64,000 bases of DNA from Blepharisma stoltei (lineage: Eukaryota; Ciliophora; Heterotrichea; Heterotrichida; Blepharismidae), in the NCBI GenBank assembly GCA_914767885.1, contig CAJZBQ010000023.1, positions 747,501 to 811,500 of the forward strand. The letters are read 5' to 3'. The translations under genes were made by a program, and so were the position numbers. Shown here piece after piece: positions 21,472 through 33,361 of the stretch. How positions within the stretch are numbered: position 1 is the first letter of the stretch; each line of letters begins with the position of its first letter. The notes below the pieces were generated by a model. It made no database searches and was not told the origin of the DNA. It saw only the letters and a list, made by a program, of their open reading frames with translations.

Positions 21472-23334
21472 ATGTACGTGGCAGGAAAAGGGATGCCTTT
21501 ACACCTAGAAGGTGAAGAAAGAAAAGCCAAGCTGCTAGAGCTAGGAAATTATTGGTGTGAAATCGACTATAACCCAGCCACAAAGGAACAAATGAAGAAT
21601 TTGATGGAGAGTCAGCAATATAGTGAGCTTGAAAAATCATTAGTAAAAAGAATTGAGTTTGGAACGGCTGGGCTGAGAAGCAGAATGGCTGCAGGATTTG
21701 CGTTTATGAACCATATAACAGTTCAGCAGGCAACTCAAGGATTAATTTTGTATCTGGAATCACTTTATTCACCAGAGCAGCTTCGTCAAGGAGCTGTAAT
21801 AGGTTTTGATTCAAGGTACAATTCAAAGAGCTTTGCTGAGCTTGCAGCGTCGTTGTTTATTTCTCATAACATTCCTGTGTACCTTTTCAAGAAGAACAAC
21901 CCAACACCTTTTGTGCCTTTTGCAGTTCTTTTAAAGAAAGCCATAATTGGTATACTATTTTTTGCAATAAACAATCTTTTTTAAATAAATAAATATTTTT
22001 CCTATAACAGTCTAAAATGATATATACAAATTACAGCCTCACATAACCCTAAAGACGACAATGGTTACAAAGTATATATGAGCAACGGCGGACAGCTTGT
22101 AGACCCTCACGACAAAATGATTCATCAGTCCATCCTTAATAATTTAGACCTATGGCTTATTGGAGGCTATGACTCCACATGGGTGAGAAGCAGGGTTACA
22201 GAAATTTATGACGAAGTCGCTGAAACTTATATAGAAAGGTCATTAAATTACTCAAGGTCAAGAAATTCCAATAGTAATTCAGAACCAATTGTCTATACAG
22301 CCATGCATGGAGTTGGAGGCGAAACAATCAAATCTATGTGGAAAGCCTGGGGATTCAGCCCACTTGTCGTAGTTGACGAACAAATTGACCCTGACCCTGA
22401 ATTTCCAACTGTAAAATTCCCTAACCCAGAAGAAGGCCAAGGAGCACTTGCCCTTTCCATGAAAAAAGCAAGCGAAATCGGGGCAAGGCTAGTAATCGCT
22501 AATGACCCTGACGCAGACAGGATGGGAATTGCAGAAGTCCAAGGTGACGGGACTTGGAGAATTTATTCAGGAGACGAAATCGCTGTGTTTTTATTAGAGT
22601 GGGAAATATCTCATTATACAGACCAAGCGCCAGCTGCAGTTGTAGCAAGCACAGTTTCTTCAAAAATATGTAAAGCAATAGCTGAGTCTATTGGAGCACG
22701 ATTTGAAGAAGTTTTGACAGGGTTTAAGTGGATTATTAATAAGTCTTTAGAACTGGAAGGACAAGGATATAAGATGCTTTTTTCATTTGAGGAAGCTATT
22801 GGGTTTTGTGTAGGAAACCATGTTAGGGATAAAGATGGGATTTTGGCAGCTTGTGTTTTTAATGAACTATATCAAGAAAGATGTGCTAGTAAAGGGATTA
22901 GGCTTAGTGACCATTTAGAAAGGCTGAGGGAAAGGTATGGGTACTATTTGACCAGAAATAAATACTTTTTCTGCTATGAGCCTGTAGTCATAAAAAGTGT
23001 ATTTGATAATATAAGACAGGAATACCCAAAAGCAATTGGCAGATTTCCAGTTAAATATATAAGAGATTTGACTGTTGGGTATGATAATTCTCAACCTGAT
23101 AATAAGCCTGTCCTGCCAATATCTCCATCAACTCAAATGATTACCTTTACATTCGAAAATGGAGCTATCATTACTTTACGAACAAGTGGGACAGAGCCTA
23201 AAATTAAATATTATTGTGAATATCATGGAAATACTCTTGAAGACACACGTGCAGAGCTCAATGAACTAGTAGATCATATGATCGACCAACTACTTCAGCC
23301 TCAAAGATATGGACTGACTCCTCCTAGTAGCTAA
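21472..23334 (+). CDS. PGM2: phosphoglucomutase / phosphopentomutase (PGM2 type)
   Basis: Joined length 1791 nt, 596 aa, the usual PGM2 size. Motifs in order: FGTAGLRSRM near residue 64, phosphoserine loop ITASHNPKDDNGYK (Ser in SHN) near 167, metal loop DPDADR, sugar-binding FSFEEAIGF and phosphate-binding TLRTSGTEPKIKYY. The family interconverts hexose or pentose 1- and 6(5)-phosphates in the cytosol. IES 21955-22026 sits just before the active serine loop. The start at 21472 was chosen because the upstream Met overlaps the channel gene; 21493 is also possible. Confidence 0.93.
21955..22026. other. short TA-bounded IES, 72 bp
   Basis: Removal joins KAIIGI to QITASHNP, the active-site loop of the phosphoglucomutase. 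Confidence 0.85.
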
Positions 23335-23378
23335 GCCCTAATAGAATTATTCCTTAATTTATACTAATATCTTAAAAT

Positions 23379-24002
23379 ATGGACACCCTTTTACTTACGT
23401 CATTTGCAGTATTCTTTTCATTTATCCTCTGTGTAGCACCGTTTCCGAATATGATTAGAAGAGCAAAAGATAAAGAGATGCACTATATTCCGATCTATTT
23501 TTTGTGAATAAATCACTCTTGCAGAATAGTTTGGCTTTATTATGGAATTCTGAAAAATATTGTCCCTTTCATTACTAACTGTGTTATGACTGGAATTGCT
23601 TCTATTTTGATGCTGATTTTGTACTATTTCTTTATCAGAGAAAAATTGAAGTTTGTTATTTTCTATACGATTTTTTTGATAGTTACTTTTGTTTTTTCTG
23701 TCTATATATTTCCAGTGACTTGAGTTGGAAATATTGCGACTACGCTGGGAACTTTAACATATATAGTAACAGCTAAGAATTTGAAAGTTGCTATAAACAC
23801 ATTGAACCCAAAAATGATTGACCTGCCTATCACAATAGTGTCTTTTCTGAATTCATTCGCATGGGCATTTTACGGGCTAATAATTTTTGATTACCCTTTG
23901 ATGATAGGCTGCGCTATTGGAGTGGTAGTTAGTATAGTTTTACTAGTAAGTTATGTATGGATAAATTGCAAGAAATTTAAAAAAAAATTAATCACTGTTT
24001 AA
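23379..24002 (+). CDS. SWEET (MtN3/saliva) sugar transporter
   Basis: Uninterrupted 624 nt, 207 aa, with two TGA codons as Trp (YFLWINHSC, VTWVGNIATT). Seven hydrophobic segments arranged as two triple-helix bundles with a linker helix. Family marks: early Pro (CVAPFPNM), RIVWLYYGI in the first bundle, and FLNSFAWAFYGLIIFD in the second, equivalent to the conserved N...W..YG of SWEETs. Passive sugar transport across plasma or organelle membrane is family knowledge. It lies 44 bp after the mutase gene on the same strand. Confidence 0.85.
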
Positions 24003-24015
24003 TTTTTATAATAAT

Positions 24016-27000
24016 TTACGATTCTGGGCCAAAAGTCTGGAATTTCCTGTCTGAGCCGTCAGCAATATTGCTGCTTTCTGCTATATTGCTATCTTCTAGC
24101 ATTTTAGAGTTCACTGGTACAATTGCAGGAAGGGTTTTTCTTTTACGTCGCTGTGCAAGAAATACATCAGTTGGGTTCGGGTTGAATAAATACATATAAG
24201 CTTTTACGACATAGTCAGGGGTCAGGGCAATTAATGGAGACAAAAATAAAATTATTCAAGCTTTTCCATTCCCAAGGATATTGAAGAAAACATATGTGAT
24301 TTCTGGCTGAAAAGCTCGAGAAACAGCAGTTGTATTTAAAACTATAACAGTTAAGTAGTAAAATACAATACTCCCCAGAGAAAAAGAAATAGTCAGTATA
24401 TTTCAATACTGGGACTCCAAAAACAATTTATATGTGACCAAATGGATCACAAGGGTAAAAGACAACGTCGAAATTCATCATAGTCCTTGCTGTTCTCCAT
24501 CAGAACTCGCTGCATAATATGACCCATACATAGGGATCCAAAAACACGTCATACCTTGCCACATAGCATAAAAGACCCACAGCCAAAACACTTTAAAGGT
24601 AAAATACACCCCTTTTTGTCCTGCGCCATATAGCTCAGGATGCTCAATTGATTCTTTAGCATTTGCGTCTTGCTCAAATATAAAAGTTAAAGCACATGGC
24701 CAACTAGTTCAGAGAGAGTTATATAGCATTGGCAACCATTCGAGAAAATATATTTGGCCACTAAAACCATTGAAAATTGCGAACCAAATTTCAGTGAAGA
24801 CCACTGCAATATTTTTATAAAAATATATTTTTTAATGTAAATAGGTCAGAAAATAAAAATAATTCTACAAGCTAAAATAGTTTAATTATATAGGATAATA
24901 GCAAATGAAAAACGAAATTCTTCTATACCCTCATCTCCCATGCACTAAAACTAGTTTTTTCAGCATTTTAAATCTACAAATCGCATAATCTGAAGCTTGA
25001 ACTGCTTGTGTTCCTTCTTTTCCTGCAATTCCGACACCAATATGAGCTTCTTGTATCATACTTACATCATTTGCACCATCTCCAATGGCAAGTGTGATCC
25101 AAGGCCCATTTTCTTTTGCTAACTGTACAATTTGCATTTTTTGGGCTGGGGAGACTCTGCAACATATACAGCTTTCGGAAATATAGGCGAGCGAAAAAAA
25201 GAGTTTCCTCATATCTTGGTTTTCTTCAAGTGCCCATGTCAAAGTAATGCCATTTATTACTAATGCTATGTTTTCTGATAAGTCACTTTTAATTTTCCTT
25301 AATTCTTTTGCAGATTTATCATTAAGCTTGAACTCTGATGCTAGAGAATGAATTTTTTCAACATAAGCGTCTCGAGAATCAGACGATAAAAGTAAAAGCT
25401 TCATGTCAGGTCTTATTAAATTACAAGATTTTCCGATTTCAATAGCAGTTTCTTGTTTATCACCGGTAAGGACCCATACTCTTATGCCTGCTGCTATTAA
25501 TAGATGTAAGGTTTCAGGGACTTCTTCTTGAAGTTTGTCTTCAATTGCACTGGCTCCTAAGAGTTCTAAATCCTGCTCTATTTTTTCAGCACAAGCGTCC
25601 ATTTTTTCTTGTTTGTCATATGTGGAAGAAAGCATTAATTCTCGCCAAGCGATCATCCATTCTTGTAGTTCTAGTGCTTCTAGCTTCCCTTAGTGAATAA
25701 GCAGCCATTAGAAAAATCCTGATTTTTAATGAAATTAGTTTTATTAAACTTAAATCCCTTGCATTCTAAATATATATTTTTAAAAATAAAAATATTTTCC
25801 TTTACATTAGTACTAAAAATAAAATTTTTAAAAAAATAACTTCTTTTTTAGCATTGAAAAAAGTGCTCATATATAAAGCGGAAAGTAGACGTTTTTGGCA
25901 GGTTACAAGTGTTCTTAACCCTTCTTTAGCGAAATCATCTAAATGCTGCTGTACAAGTCTTTGGTTGTATTGGTCTCTTCTTACCCTTGGTATCATAACT
26001 TGATCAGCTCCTTTGCAAAACAAGTAAACTTGTTTAGATCCAGTTTCTCTTACTATAATTGACATCCTTTTTCTATTAGAATTAAAAGGAATTTCTTCAA
26101 TAATTTCCCATTTTTGGACAGAGTTGCCTACTTTTATATGCAAAAAGTTATTGGTTTTATTTTGAAGAATAAAGCCAAGCTTAGCACAACCACTAACTAA
26201 GGCAAGTTCATCAGGAGATGAAGCGTGGTATTTAGGGGTTTCTTCATTATTTTCAGGTTCAGCAGGAAAAACTGTGTGACAAATAGACAGCATCAATAAA
26301 AATTTTTCAGCTGCAATTCTATTAAAATCTGTCTCTGGGCAGTCTTTTAGCACATGGTTTAGCCTTTGGCAGTCTCATAAGCCAGTCTCAGAGTTCCCAT
26401 AAGCAATTCCATTAATTGAGCATTTTTTAAATTCCATCACATTACAAGTCAAAGTCCCAGTTTTGTCACTAAAAATAAACTCGACTTGGCCTAGTTCTTC
26501 GATTAAATCTGATGTCCTGGAGACAGCAGGTTTATCTTCTGGCTCATAATAAAGGTCTAAATCTTGAGAAATTAAATACGCCATTGATAATTTTACAATT
26601 TCCAAAGCAACATATAAAGAAATCGGAATCAAATGAGAATATGCCACTAAAAAGGTCAAGGCTTGTAAGAAAAAGTCAGAAGCCTGAGGCTTGGAGTCGA
26701 CGCCTAAATATTCGTGGTCTTCAATATTAGCTGTGCCCCAACTTATGCAGGATATGGCAAAAATTATACAAATTGCACCTTGGAAAATGAAGACTGTGTA
26801 AAGCATTTTATTCATTCGCCTTAACACGTTACTGATTTTTGATGGGGCTTCTTTGGAGTTTAGCATTATTTTTGACTCTGAGCCTGTATATATAACAATA
26901 CCAAATATATATTTGGTATTCTTAAGATAGCAACCTCGTAGTAAAATTTGGTTCAGGGTAAGGGGTTTCCAGTCTCCCCCTTTGCACTGCATGTTGCAGT

Positions 27001-27839
27001 TGCATCTGAATAAAGATATAGTAGGGTTCTCACAACAAATATGACAGATTAGATCATGCAAGTCTTCTTTTACTAGCTTTCTGGTTCCTTCTAATGCGAT
27101 TTTTTCTTTCAAATTAGTTTCCCCATCAAGATTCATTGTATTTACATAAGCTATTCCATTCTCATAAGATGAGGATAAATATACCATATCAGCAGGAAAT
27201 GATTCCCCGTCCCTTACTTCAAGTAAATCCCCAACATTTACTTCTGATCATTTAATTTCTTCAAAATCCCCAGTTTCAAAGTTAAGTCTTCTTGTTATAG
27301 TATTATTGATTTTTTCATCCTGTTTATGTCTTTTATAATCTTCATAAGCTTCTTTTAACATATTTCTATTTAAATTAAGCGCTATTAATAGCTTTTCAAT
27401 AGAAAAATTATATTTATTATAGATAAGGCATTAATTTTATATAAAAAATATGGGATTTATTATTGTTAAAAATAGTGAAAAATATGACACATCCAAAAGT
27501 TGCACCCATAGACCAAGGGTTTTTTGGAGAAAAAGGCATTGCTGTGAGGATTGAAATGATTAGAAAATAAATATTGGCTGCACGCTTGAATTGGATGAAT
27601 AAACATTTGGGAGCTCACGTTAAAACAGTATATTTGGAAGTTCGAATTGAATTTGGACAATAAGGGACCTTTTCGTGTGGGATGTTTATTTTAATGTTCC
27701 TGACGCTTGAGCTGCCTGTCATGTGTCTAATGTACGAGTCTCTCACTGTAGGTAAAAGTTCAAAGCTTGAGCGATCTGAACTGAATTTGCTGCCACGGAG
27801 GCTTGAGCCACCTATAGAGTTAGATGAATGCCTTGACAT
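24016..27839 (-). CDS. P4-type ATPase (phospholipid flippase)
   Basis: Joined length 3432 nt, 1143 aa, ATG at 27839. Motifs: KYTVLTWAPKCLFIQFKRAANIYF at the start, LDGETNLK in the actuator domain, phosphorylation site FIFSDKTGTLT, nucleotide-binding KGAD and FAKEGLRTLVTCQKRL, hinge GDGANDVSMIQEAHIGVGIAGKEG and HGRWGYRRIS. Ten TM segments, ending with a basic tail. Flippases move aminophospholipids to the cytosolic leaflet. IESs 27363-27474, 25683-25887 and 24826-24900 are removed; four in-frame TGA are Trp. It overlaps no neighbour: the SWEET stop is 13 bp away, tail to tail. Confidence 0.95.
24826..24900. other. short TA-bounded IES, 75 bp
   Basis: On the minus strand removal joins RRISFFICY to FYKNIAVVF of the flippase. 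Confidence 0.85.
25683..25887. other. TA-bounded IES, 205 bp
   Basis: Removal joins TLVTCQKRL to EALELQEWMIAW of the flippase. AT-rich, no recognisable repeat. Confidence 0.85.
27363..27474. other. short TA-bounded IES, 112 bp
   Basis: Removal joins CVIFFT to MLKEAYEDYKRHKQD, the conserved P4-ATPase segment. Confidence 0.85.
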
Positions 27840-28635
27840 TTATTTATTATTATTCAAATTCATAACAGTTTGGCTAAAAAAATGTTGAAAAGTCTTTTAT
27901 TTTCAAATTTATTAGAAGCTTTGCAACAAAAAAGTTCAACTCTTTTTATATTTCATTAAATTTGTTTTTTTTGATAATAATTACATTATTGATTTAAAAT
28001 TGATTTTTGACTATTGATTGGTGATATAAGACAATATTTGTGATTTAAAATTATTTATATTTTAATTTTTCAGCATTAAATTCATTTTTATGTATTTTTT
28101 AATAGGTTGGAATATTGTCTGATTAAAAGAGTATGAAGAAATAATTTAGTATTTATTAGGAAGATTTTCTGTTTTGTTTTATTAAAATTAAAAAGGAAAA
28201 TTGATCAGAATTTGTATAGTTGTGTGAAGTTGAGCCTATCTGAAACAATTATGGCTGAATTAATATTGATTTAGCAGATTAGTTTGGAGAGATGTCATAA
28301 TAAATTCAAAAATCATGAAGCTATTTACCTTTCAAAAACTTATTATTAATGATTTCAAATTTTTTAAATAAAATTATTAAAAGCTTAAATATATCTAGAT
28401 ATTTTAATTCATTTTCAAAATATTTAGCGATATCTTTTAACTTTATTTGCAGCGGCAATAGTAAAGGCTGATTATTTATTATCCGATTATCAGGAAATTT
28501 TACTTTAGTTTACTTGCAGAATAGCATAAGATAAAATACAAATCAGCTTACTATAAATATCTGCTGAAAAATTAAAATATGCAAACTGATATAATTCCCT
28601 TTTTCTAACCTCCATATTAAATAATAAAATTTTAA
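27840..28635. other. intergenic AT-rich stretch, nothing recognised
   Basis: About 800 bp between divergent genes (flippase and the gene at 28636). No ORF, hairpin-ended element or retroposon found; presumably holds both promoters. Confidence 0.6.
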
Positions 28636-29907
28636 ATGAATAAAGACAACGCGTTCAATTTTTTGAGTGACAATAACCTTCAGTCAATTTTTAGCAAGTA
28701 ATAGCTACACAGCATTGATAGTATCTTCAACAAGGACATGTTCCAAATGCCAGGCGAGCCTTTTCAGAAAAACGAGAACTCAAACACAACAAATAATTTT
28801 TCATTCGAAAATAGTTTTGGAGATTTCTTCAAGAAATTTGAAAATAACACAGAAACAAACTTTAATAATGTAGAGACTGAGCCTCTTGGTGAAAACAACC
28901 CTATACAAGCATGAACAAATAATGATATATTTGAGCTAGGATTAAAAGATAACCAGAATAAGCCGCCTCAGCCGAAAATTGAAACCAAAGCAGTCTTACC
29001 TGAAATAAATGCTCCTGTTTCAGCAAAAATAGATGAAAAGCCTGAACAAAAATCACTATTCCCTAAAAAGGACATCAAAACATTTTCGTTTACAAAAGAA
29101 AATGGCAAAAAAGCTTCCCCTCCAAAAATTTTTCATTTGAAAAGGCCATTACGGCCTAAAGATGAAAACGAGTCAAATACAAAAAGAATCAAATATGAGC
29201 CATCTACTCCTGGTCAGGCTATAAAGCCTAAGCCAAACCCTCCTGAAATCAAATCAATCTTAAATGCAGAAAAAAATCCAACTGCACCTTCAAGAAATTC
29301 TAATCAGTTCATTGACTTGGACGCAAAAAAATCAAAGCCAGAGCCTCAAACCCCTGGGAGATCGATAAAACCTATCGCGCGTTCTTCTGAAAAAAGACCA
29401 TCATTTTCAAGTAATAATTCTAACGAAAAATTAATAATCCCTAGAACTCCAGGGCCCCAAAGACAATCAAAGCCAAACTATCAAAAAGATCTAGAAGAAA
29501 AAATAGCTGAAATTAAGCGTTTTGATGAAGAAAAAAGACATTTACCTCTTTAGTTGGAAAAATTGTATATAGTATAATTTTTTTACATTTATTATAAAAT
29601 TATATTAGATCTTTAATAAATTGATAGAAAAAGAAATTAAAAATAATAGAATTCCACTAAAATTAAATTTTTACCTGATGGAGAGTTAGAAGAGCTAAAA
29701 AAAACTATCGAAGCGTTAGAAGAGCACGGAGGGATGCCTTGTCCAAAAATAGGCTATGAGTGTCTTTTAGAGCTTAAAGAAACCTTTATGAGCGTTCAGC
29801 TAAAACTTCTAAAAGCGAGAGCTGACCAAGTTTCAATTTTGAACCAATTTTTAACAATTTCCACTCCAGATTTAGAAAGTAGGCTCAAAAAATTAAAAAT
29901 TGTCTAA
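28636..29907 (+). CDS. low-complexity protein, unknown
   Basis: Joined length 1128 nt, 375 aa. 15-nt intron at 28698-28712 (GTAATAGCTACACAG) and IES 29545-29673. The first 110 residues are Asn/Phe-rich (NNFSFENSFGDFFKKFENN); the middle is Lys/Pro/Ser-rich with repeats of the type STPGQAIKPK, QTPGRSIKP, RTPGPQRQ, which look like phosphorylatable TPG motifs; the C-terminus (PDGELEELKKTIEALEEHGG ... DLESRLKKLKIV) is helical. A nuclear or scaffold role is possible but unsupported. Confidence 0.75.
29545..29673. other. short TA-bounded IES, 129 bp
   Basis: Bounded by TTACCT on both sides; removal joins EEKRHL to PDGELEELKK. Confidence 0.75.
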
Positions 29908-29963
29908 ATTTACACATTTTTGATAATTTTCTTTTAATTTATTAAAACATATTTACTTTGAAT

Positions 29964-32900
29964 CTAAATTATAGGCATATCCTGTAAATAGTCTCATATG
30001 ACTTGGTTCGACCAGCCCATTTTGGCCAAACCAAGTGGGAAGTTTTGGCCTCTATCCCTAGCCGATATCGGGCTATTTACAGGATATGCCTATATCCAGG
30101 TTTATTAAAGAATTCAAATCAACTGGAGTTGTTATCGCTTGCTGAGGATCAATTTTTTTCGTATTTTGGTTGAATTGGACATCAGGAATATTTATTTGGC
30201 CATCCATATTATGCTTTACTATTCTTGATTGTTGTGGTGGCTGATTGTAACCATAATTTGGCATAAATAAAATGGCATTCGGTTTGAGAGAATTTAGCAC
30301 TGCTAATTTTCTCTCCCTCATTGAATTTTATTTATGGGGTTGGGTTTTCTCTATAGACTTCTGCACAGCAATATCTGTTTAACTTTGGGGATAACCAAAG
30401 GAACAACTCCTCAGTGCATTCAAGAGGCTCAGAGTTTTACCTCTCAGCACATCTCCAAGGGAAGATGACCTTTAGGCGGAACACGCTCAGAGCTGAGTCC
30501 GAGCAAGCGACGGCAACGCGCCGGGCGAGACGTGAAGGCGGCTGGAGATTAGCGTTGATAGAAGGCTTAGCCAGTTTTCTGACCACCGCGATTCCAAGAT
30601 GGCTCGGTGATGTCACTAGTTTAGCCATATTTCCCCATGGGAATGCGGCACTAGGCACCTTAAATACCAGATAATAAGTTAAGTTAAGTAGCCATAATTT
30701 GGCTGATTATTGTATGGTAGCTGAGGACTTGAATAAATTGGGGGAGGCTGATTTGTTGGAGGAGAATAATATGGCTGATAAGGACTCTGTATGCTGGGAT
30801 TATATTGAGGCATAGGAGAGTTTGATGATTGTGAATATTGGTTTTGAGGAATATTGGGTTGGTAGGGTTGTGACTGAGGAGGATAAGATTGTGGCTGAGG
30901 AGGGTAAGATTGTGGCTGGGGAGGGTAAGATTGTGGTTGAGGAGGATAAGATTGTGGCTGAGGAGGATAAGATTGAGGCTGAAGAGGATAAGATTGAGGC
31001 TGAGAAGGATAAGATTGAGGCTGAGAAGGATAAGATTGAGGCTGAGAAGGATAAGATTGAGTCTGAGAAGGATAAGATTGAGGCTGGGAATAGCTTTGAG
31101 GAGGGTTTATATTAGTTGCTGGATATTGTTGATATTGTGGCGAAGATAAAGGAGGCTGGGGAAATTGCTGACTCCCCCCCCCTTTAAATTGGAACTAAAA
31201 ATTTTGTTCCAATTTAAAGGGGGGTTAATAATTTTTTTTTTAAAAAAAAAATATCAATATAAAATTTTTTTTATAAAAAAAAAATTTCAAAAACATATCG
31301 AATTAGATCAATAAATTTGTTTAATAAAATGCTATTTACTCTTTATCCTTTAAAACAAAGCAAGATATAACTAAATTTTCATTATTAGTTAATACGCCAA
31401 TATTAATTGGTATCAAAATTATTTACACAAATTAAAAAAAAAAAAAAAATTTTAGAAAATTTATCGATCAAAGTGCTAATTTTGTTTAAATAAGATGTTA
31501 TTTATACTTTATTCTTTAAAATAAAGCAAGAAATAAGTAAATTTTGAAATTTTATAAAGAATTCCTATTGAATTTATATCAAAACTATCCAAAATAAAAA
31601 TATCATTTTTATCAAAAAAAACAAAAATTTTTTTGAAAATTTTTATTTAAAATTTAGCAATTAAGGATAATAAATTTATTTAAATAAGATGCTCTTTATA
31701 CTTTGTTCTTTAAAAAAGAGCAAGATATAACTAAATTTTTAATTTTAGTTAAGAAGAAATATTTAACTTATATCAAAACTTTTTAGATAAAAATTATATA
31801 TAATGTTTTATTATAAAATTCAATTTTGTTCCAATTTAAAGGGGGGGTAATTTACCAAAAAAGTGGAAACTTTACCGATATTTTGTTCCAATTTAAAGGG
31901 GGGGGGGGAGTGAGGACTATTTTGAACTTGGATTGCTTCTTGAGGTCTCTGCATATAAGGATTTGAAACTTCAACAGGAGCTTGTGGAAAATCTGGAACA
32001 AAAGCTTTTTGAGCTGGCTTATTTATAGCAGCTGGTGGATTTGTATAAATTGGTCGAGTTACCTGAGGAGGCTGAGCAATCTGTGTAGGCTGATTAACTT
32101 GAGGAGGATGTATACTTGTTTGAGGTTGCTGATGCACTCGAGGAGGATTTGGATGAGATACTGGAGGATTACTTTGCCCTATAACACTTGGCTGAGTTTG
32201 TGATAGCCTTGTTGAAGATTCTTGATTTCTTTCATTTTCTGTCCTAGTTTCATCATTTCTAATTCCAGGTGCAAAGGAACTTCCTCCACTGCTTTCCTTT
32301 TCCCTTATTATTTTATTCTCCTCTCTCCTCGCATTTCACATATAATTCTCGTTTCTCCCCGAGCCTCCAGTGCTTGATTTTTTCCCTTTAAATTCTTCAC
32401 TAGAAATCCCAACAAACTTTCCTCTTTGTTTTCTTGCATTTTCCCTTTCAGTTTCAATTAAAGAGAAATCTGATAAAATATTTGTCAATTCTCTTGCTTT
32501 TTCACTCACTTGAGTGACTCTGTTTCCTTCTTTATCAACTGCGTAAAATTGGGTAAATCTACGAAGCTCTTCAAGTCGGTCTCGTAGTTCTTGTACACAT
32601 CGTGATGATCCGAATTTTAATATACTGAAATAAAAGGAAATGCCCTAGGGATATTATAGCTTTTTTTATAAAAAAAATATTGGTCAGCTTTTTATATAGG
32701 GAATAAAATTTCCATAGCCTGGAACGTTTTAACTCCCCCCCCCCCCTCCGTGAGCGAACAAAAAAATTTTGTTCGCTCACGGAGGGGGGTTTAATTTTTT
32801 TTTTTAAAAAAAATTTATATATAAATTTTATAAAAAATATTTTTTTCGAAATTTAAAAAAATCCTAATTTGCAAAAATTGGGAAGCAAATATTAATTTAA

Positions 32901-33336
32901 TTTGCAAAATTTATGTTTTAAAACGCAATTTGTTTAAAATTAAACAGAATTAGCTCTAGATTTCATTATACTAATTATCACTTATATATCAAAATTTTTT
33001 TCCATTAAAATTTTTTCTATTAAAAAAATTTTTGTTCACTCACGGAGGGTGGGTTTTTGGTCAAAAAATGGCGATTTTTCTAATGGTTTTGTTCGCTCAC
33101 GGAGGGGGGGGGGGAGTAAGAATTTTTCTTCATTGTTTATTTGAGGATTTCAGCGAATCCCATATGTGTCTCATAACAATTGGGTACTCGAAAGGCTGTG
33201 AAGTTAATTCTGCTATCTTATATAGCGTGCTTGAAGGAACCCCTGCTTCTTCATCATTTATTGCTTCTTTAAGCAGCCTTTCTGTAGGTGTTAAGGTCAA
33301 TTTATCACTTATTGAGGTAAATGCTTTTTTGAGCAT
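29964..33336 (-). CDS. epsin-like ENTH-domain protein with P/Q-rich tail
   Basis: Joined length 1605 nt, 534 aa, ATG at 33336. ENTH fold in the first ~130 residues: TERLLKEAINDEEAGVPSST, YKIAELT, IVMRHIWDSL, WRKILKTFQAMEILF, FGSSRCVQELRDRLEELRRF. ENTH domains bind phosphoinositides and recruit clathrin adaptors. Beyond ~200 the tail is Pro/Gln/Ser-rich, with about ten tandem copies of SYPxQPQ encoded at 30850-31110. Inserts: family-A MITE inside the ENTH helix after WRKI, IES 32620-32696, family-B MITE with TGA flanks, a retroposon and a foldback just before the stop. The last few residues depend on which TA is used at 29970. Confidence 0.85.
29972..30092. mobile_element. foldback IES, 121 bp
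   Basis: Perfect ~22-bp inverted ends TATAGGCATATCCTGTAAAT and its complement; an inner hairpin CTTGGTTCGACCAG...CCAAACCAAG. Removal lets the epsin-like frame end three codons later. Confidence 0.8.
30263..30691 (+). mobile_element. SINE-like retroposon IES, 429 bp
   Basis: Flanked by 12-bp duplication CCATAATTTGGC (30251-30262, 30692-30703). Starts ATAAATAAAATGGCATTCGG, tail AAGTTAAGTTAAGTA. Internal block CCAAGATGGCTCGGTGATGT then CACTAGT is shared with other copies. Removal restores NNQPNYGYNQPP. Confidence 0.9.
30850..31110 (-). repeat. tandem 21-27-bp coding repeat (SYPxQPQ)
   Basis: Plus-strand repeats of GGATAAGATTGAGGCTGAG encode SYPSQPQ/SYPPQPQ units on the minus strand in the epsin-like tail. 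The plus-strand frames that look open here are by-products. Confidence 0.85.
31172..31910. mobile_element. long family-B MITE (IES), 739 bp, TGA-flanked
   Basis: Flanks are TGA on both sides (31169-31171, 31911-31913), not TA. Left hairpin CCTTTAAATTGGAAC/GTTCCAATTTAAAGG; right end has two direct motif copies ~60 bp apart. The interior holds three diverged tandem units of about 175 bp (each with GTTTAA(A)TAA(A/G)ATG..ATTTA then TTTAAAA.A.AGCAAG). Removal of the element plus one TGA copy joins QVQNSP to QQFPQPPL. Confidence 0.93.
32620..32696. other. short TA-bounded IES, 77 bp
   Basis: Removal joins AMEILFPI to KFGSSRCVQEL within the ENTH domain. Confidence 0.8.
32733..33116. mobile_element. 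family-A MITE (IES), 384 bp
   Basis: TAA duplicated (32730-32732, 33117-33119). Near identical to the 15872 copy over its whole length, same orientation on the plus strand. Interrupts WRKIL|KTFQ of the ENTH domain. Confidence 0.95.
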
Positions 33337-33361
33337 GATTTTTATATTTAATGTTTTTTAT

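Noticed and set aside
30822-31149. Lys/Glu/Asp or Arg/Leu repeat proteins on the plus strand
   Set aside because: Shadow of the SYPxQPQ coding repeat on the minus strand.
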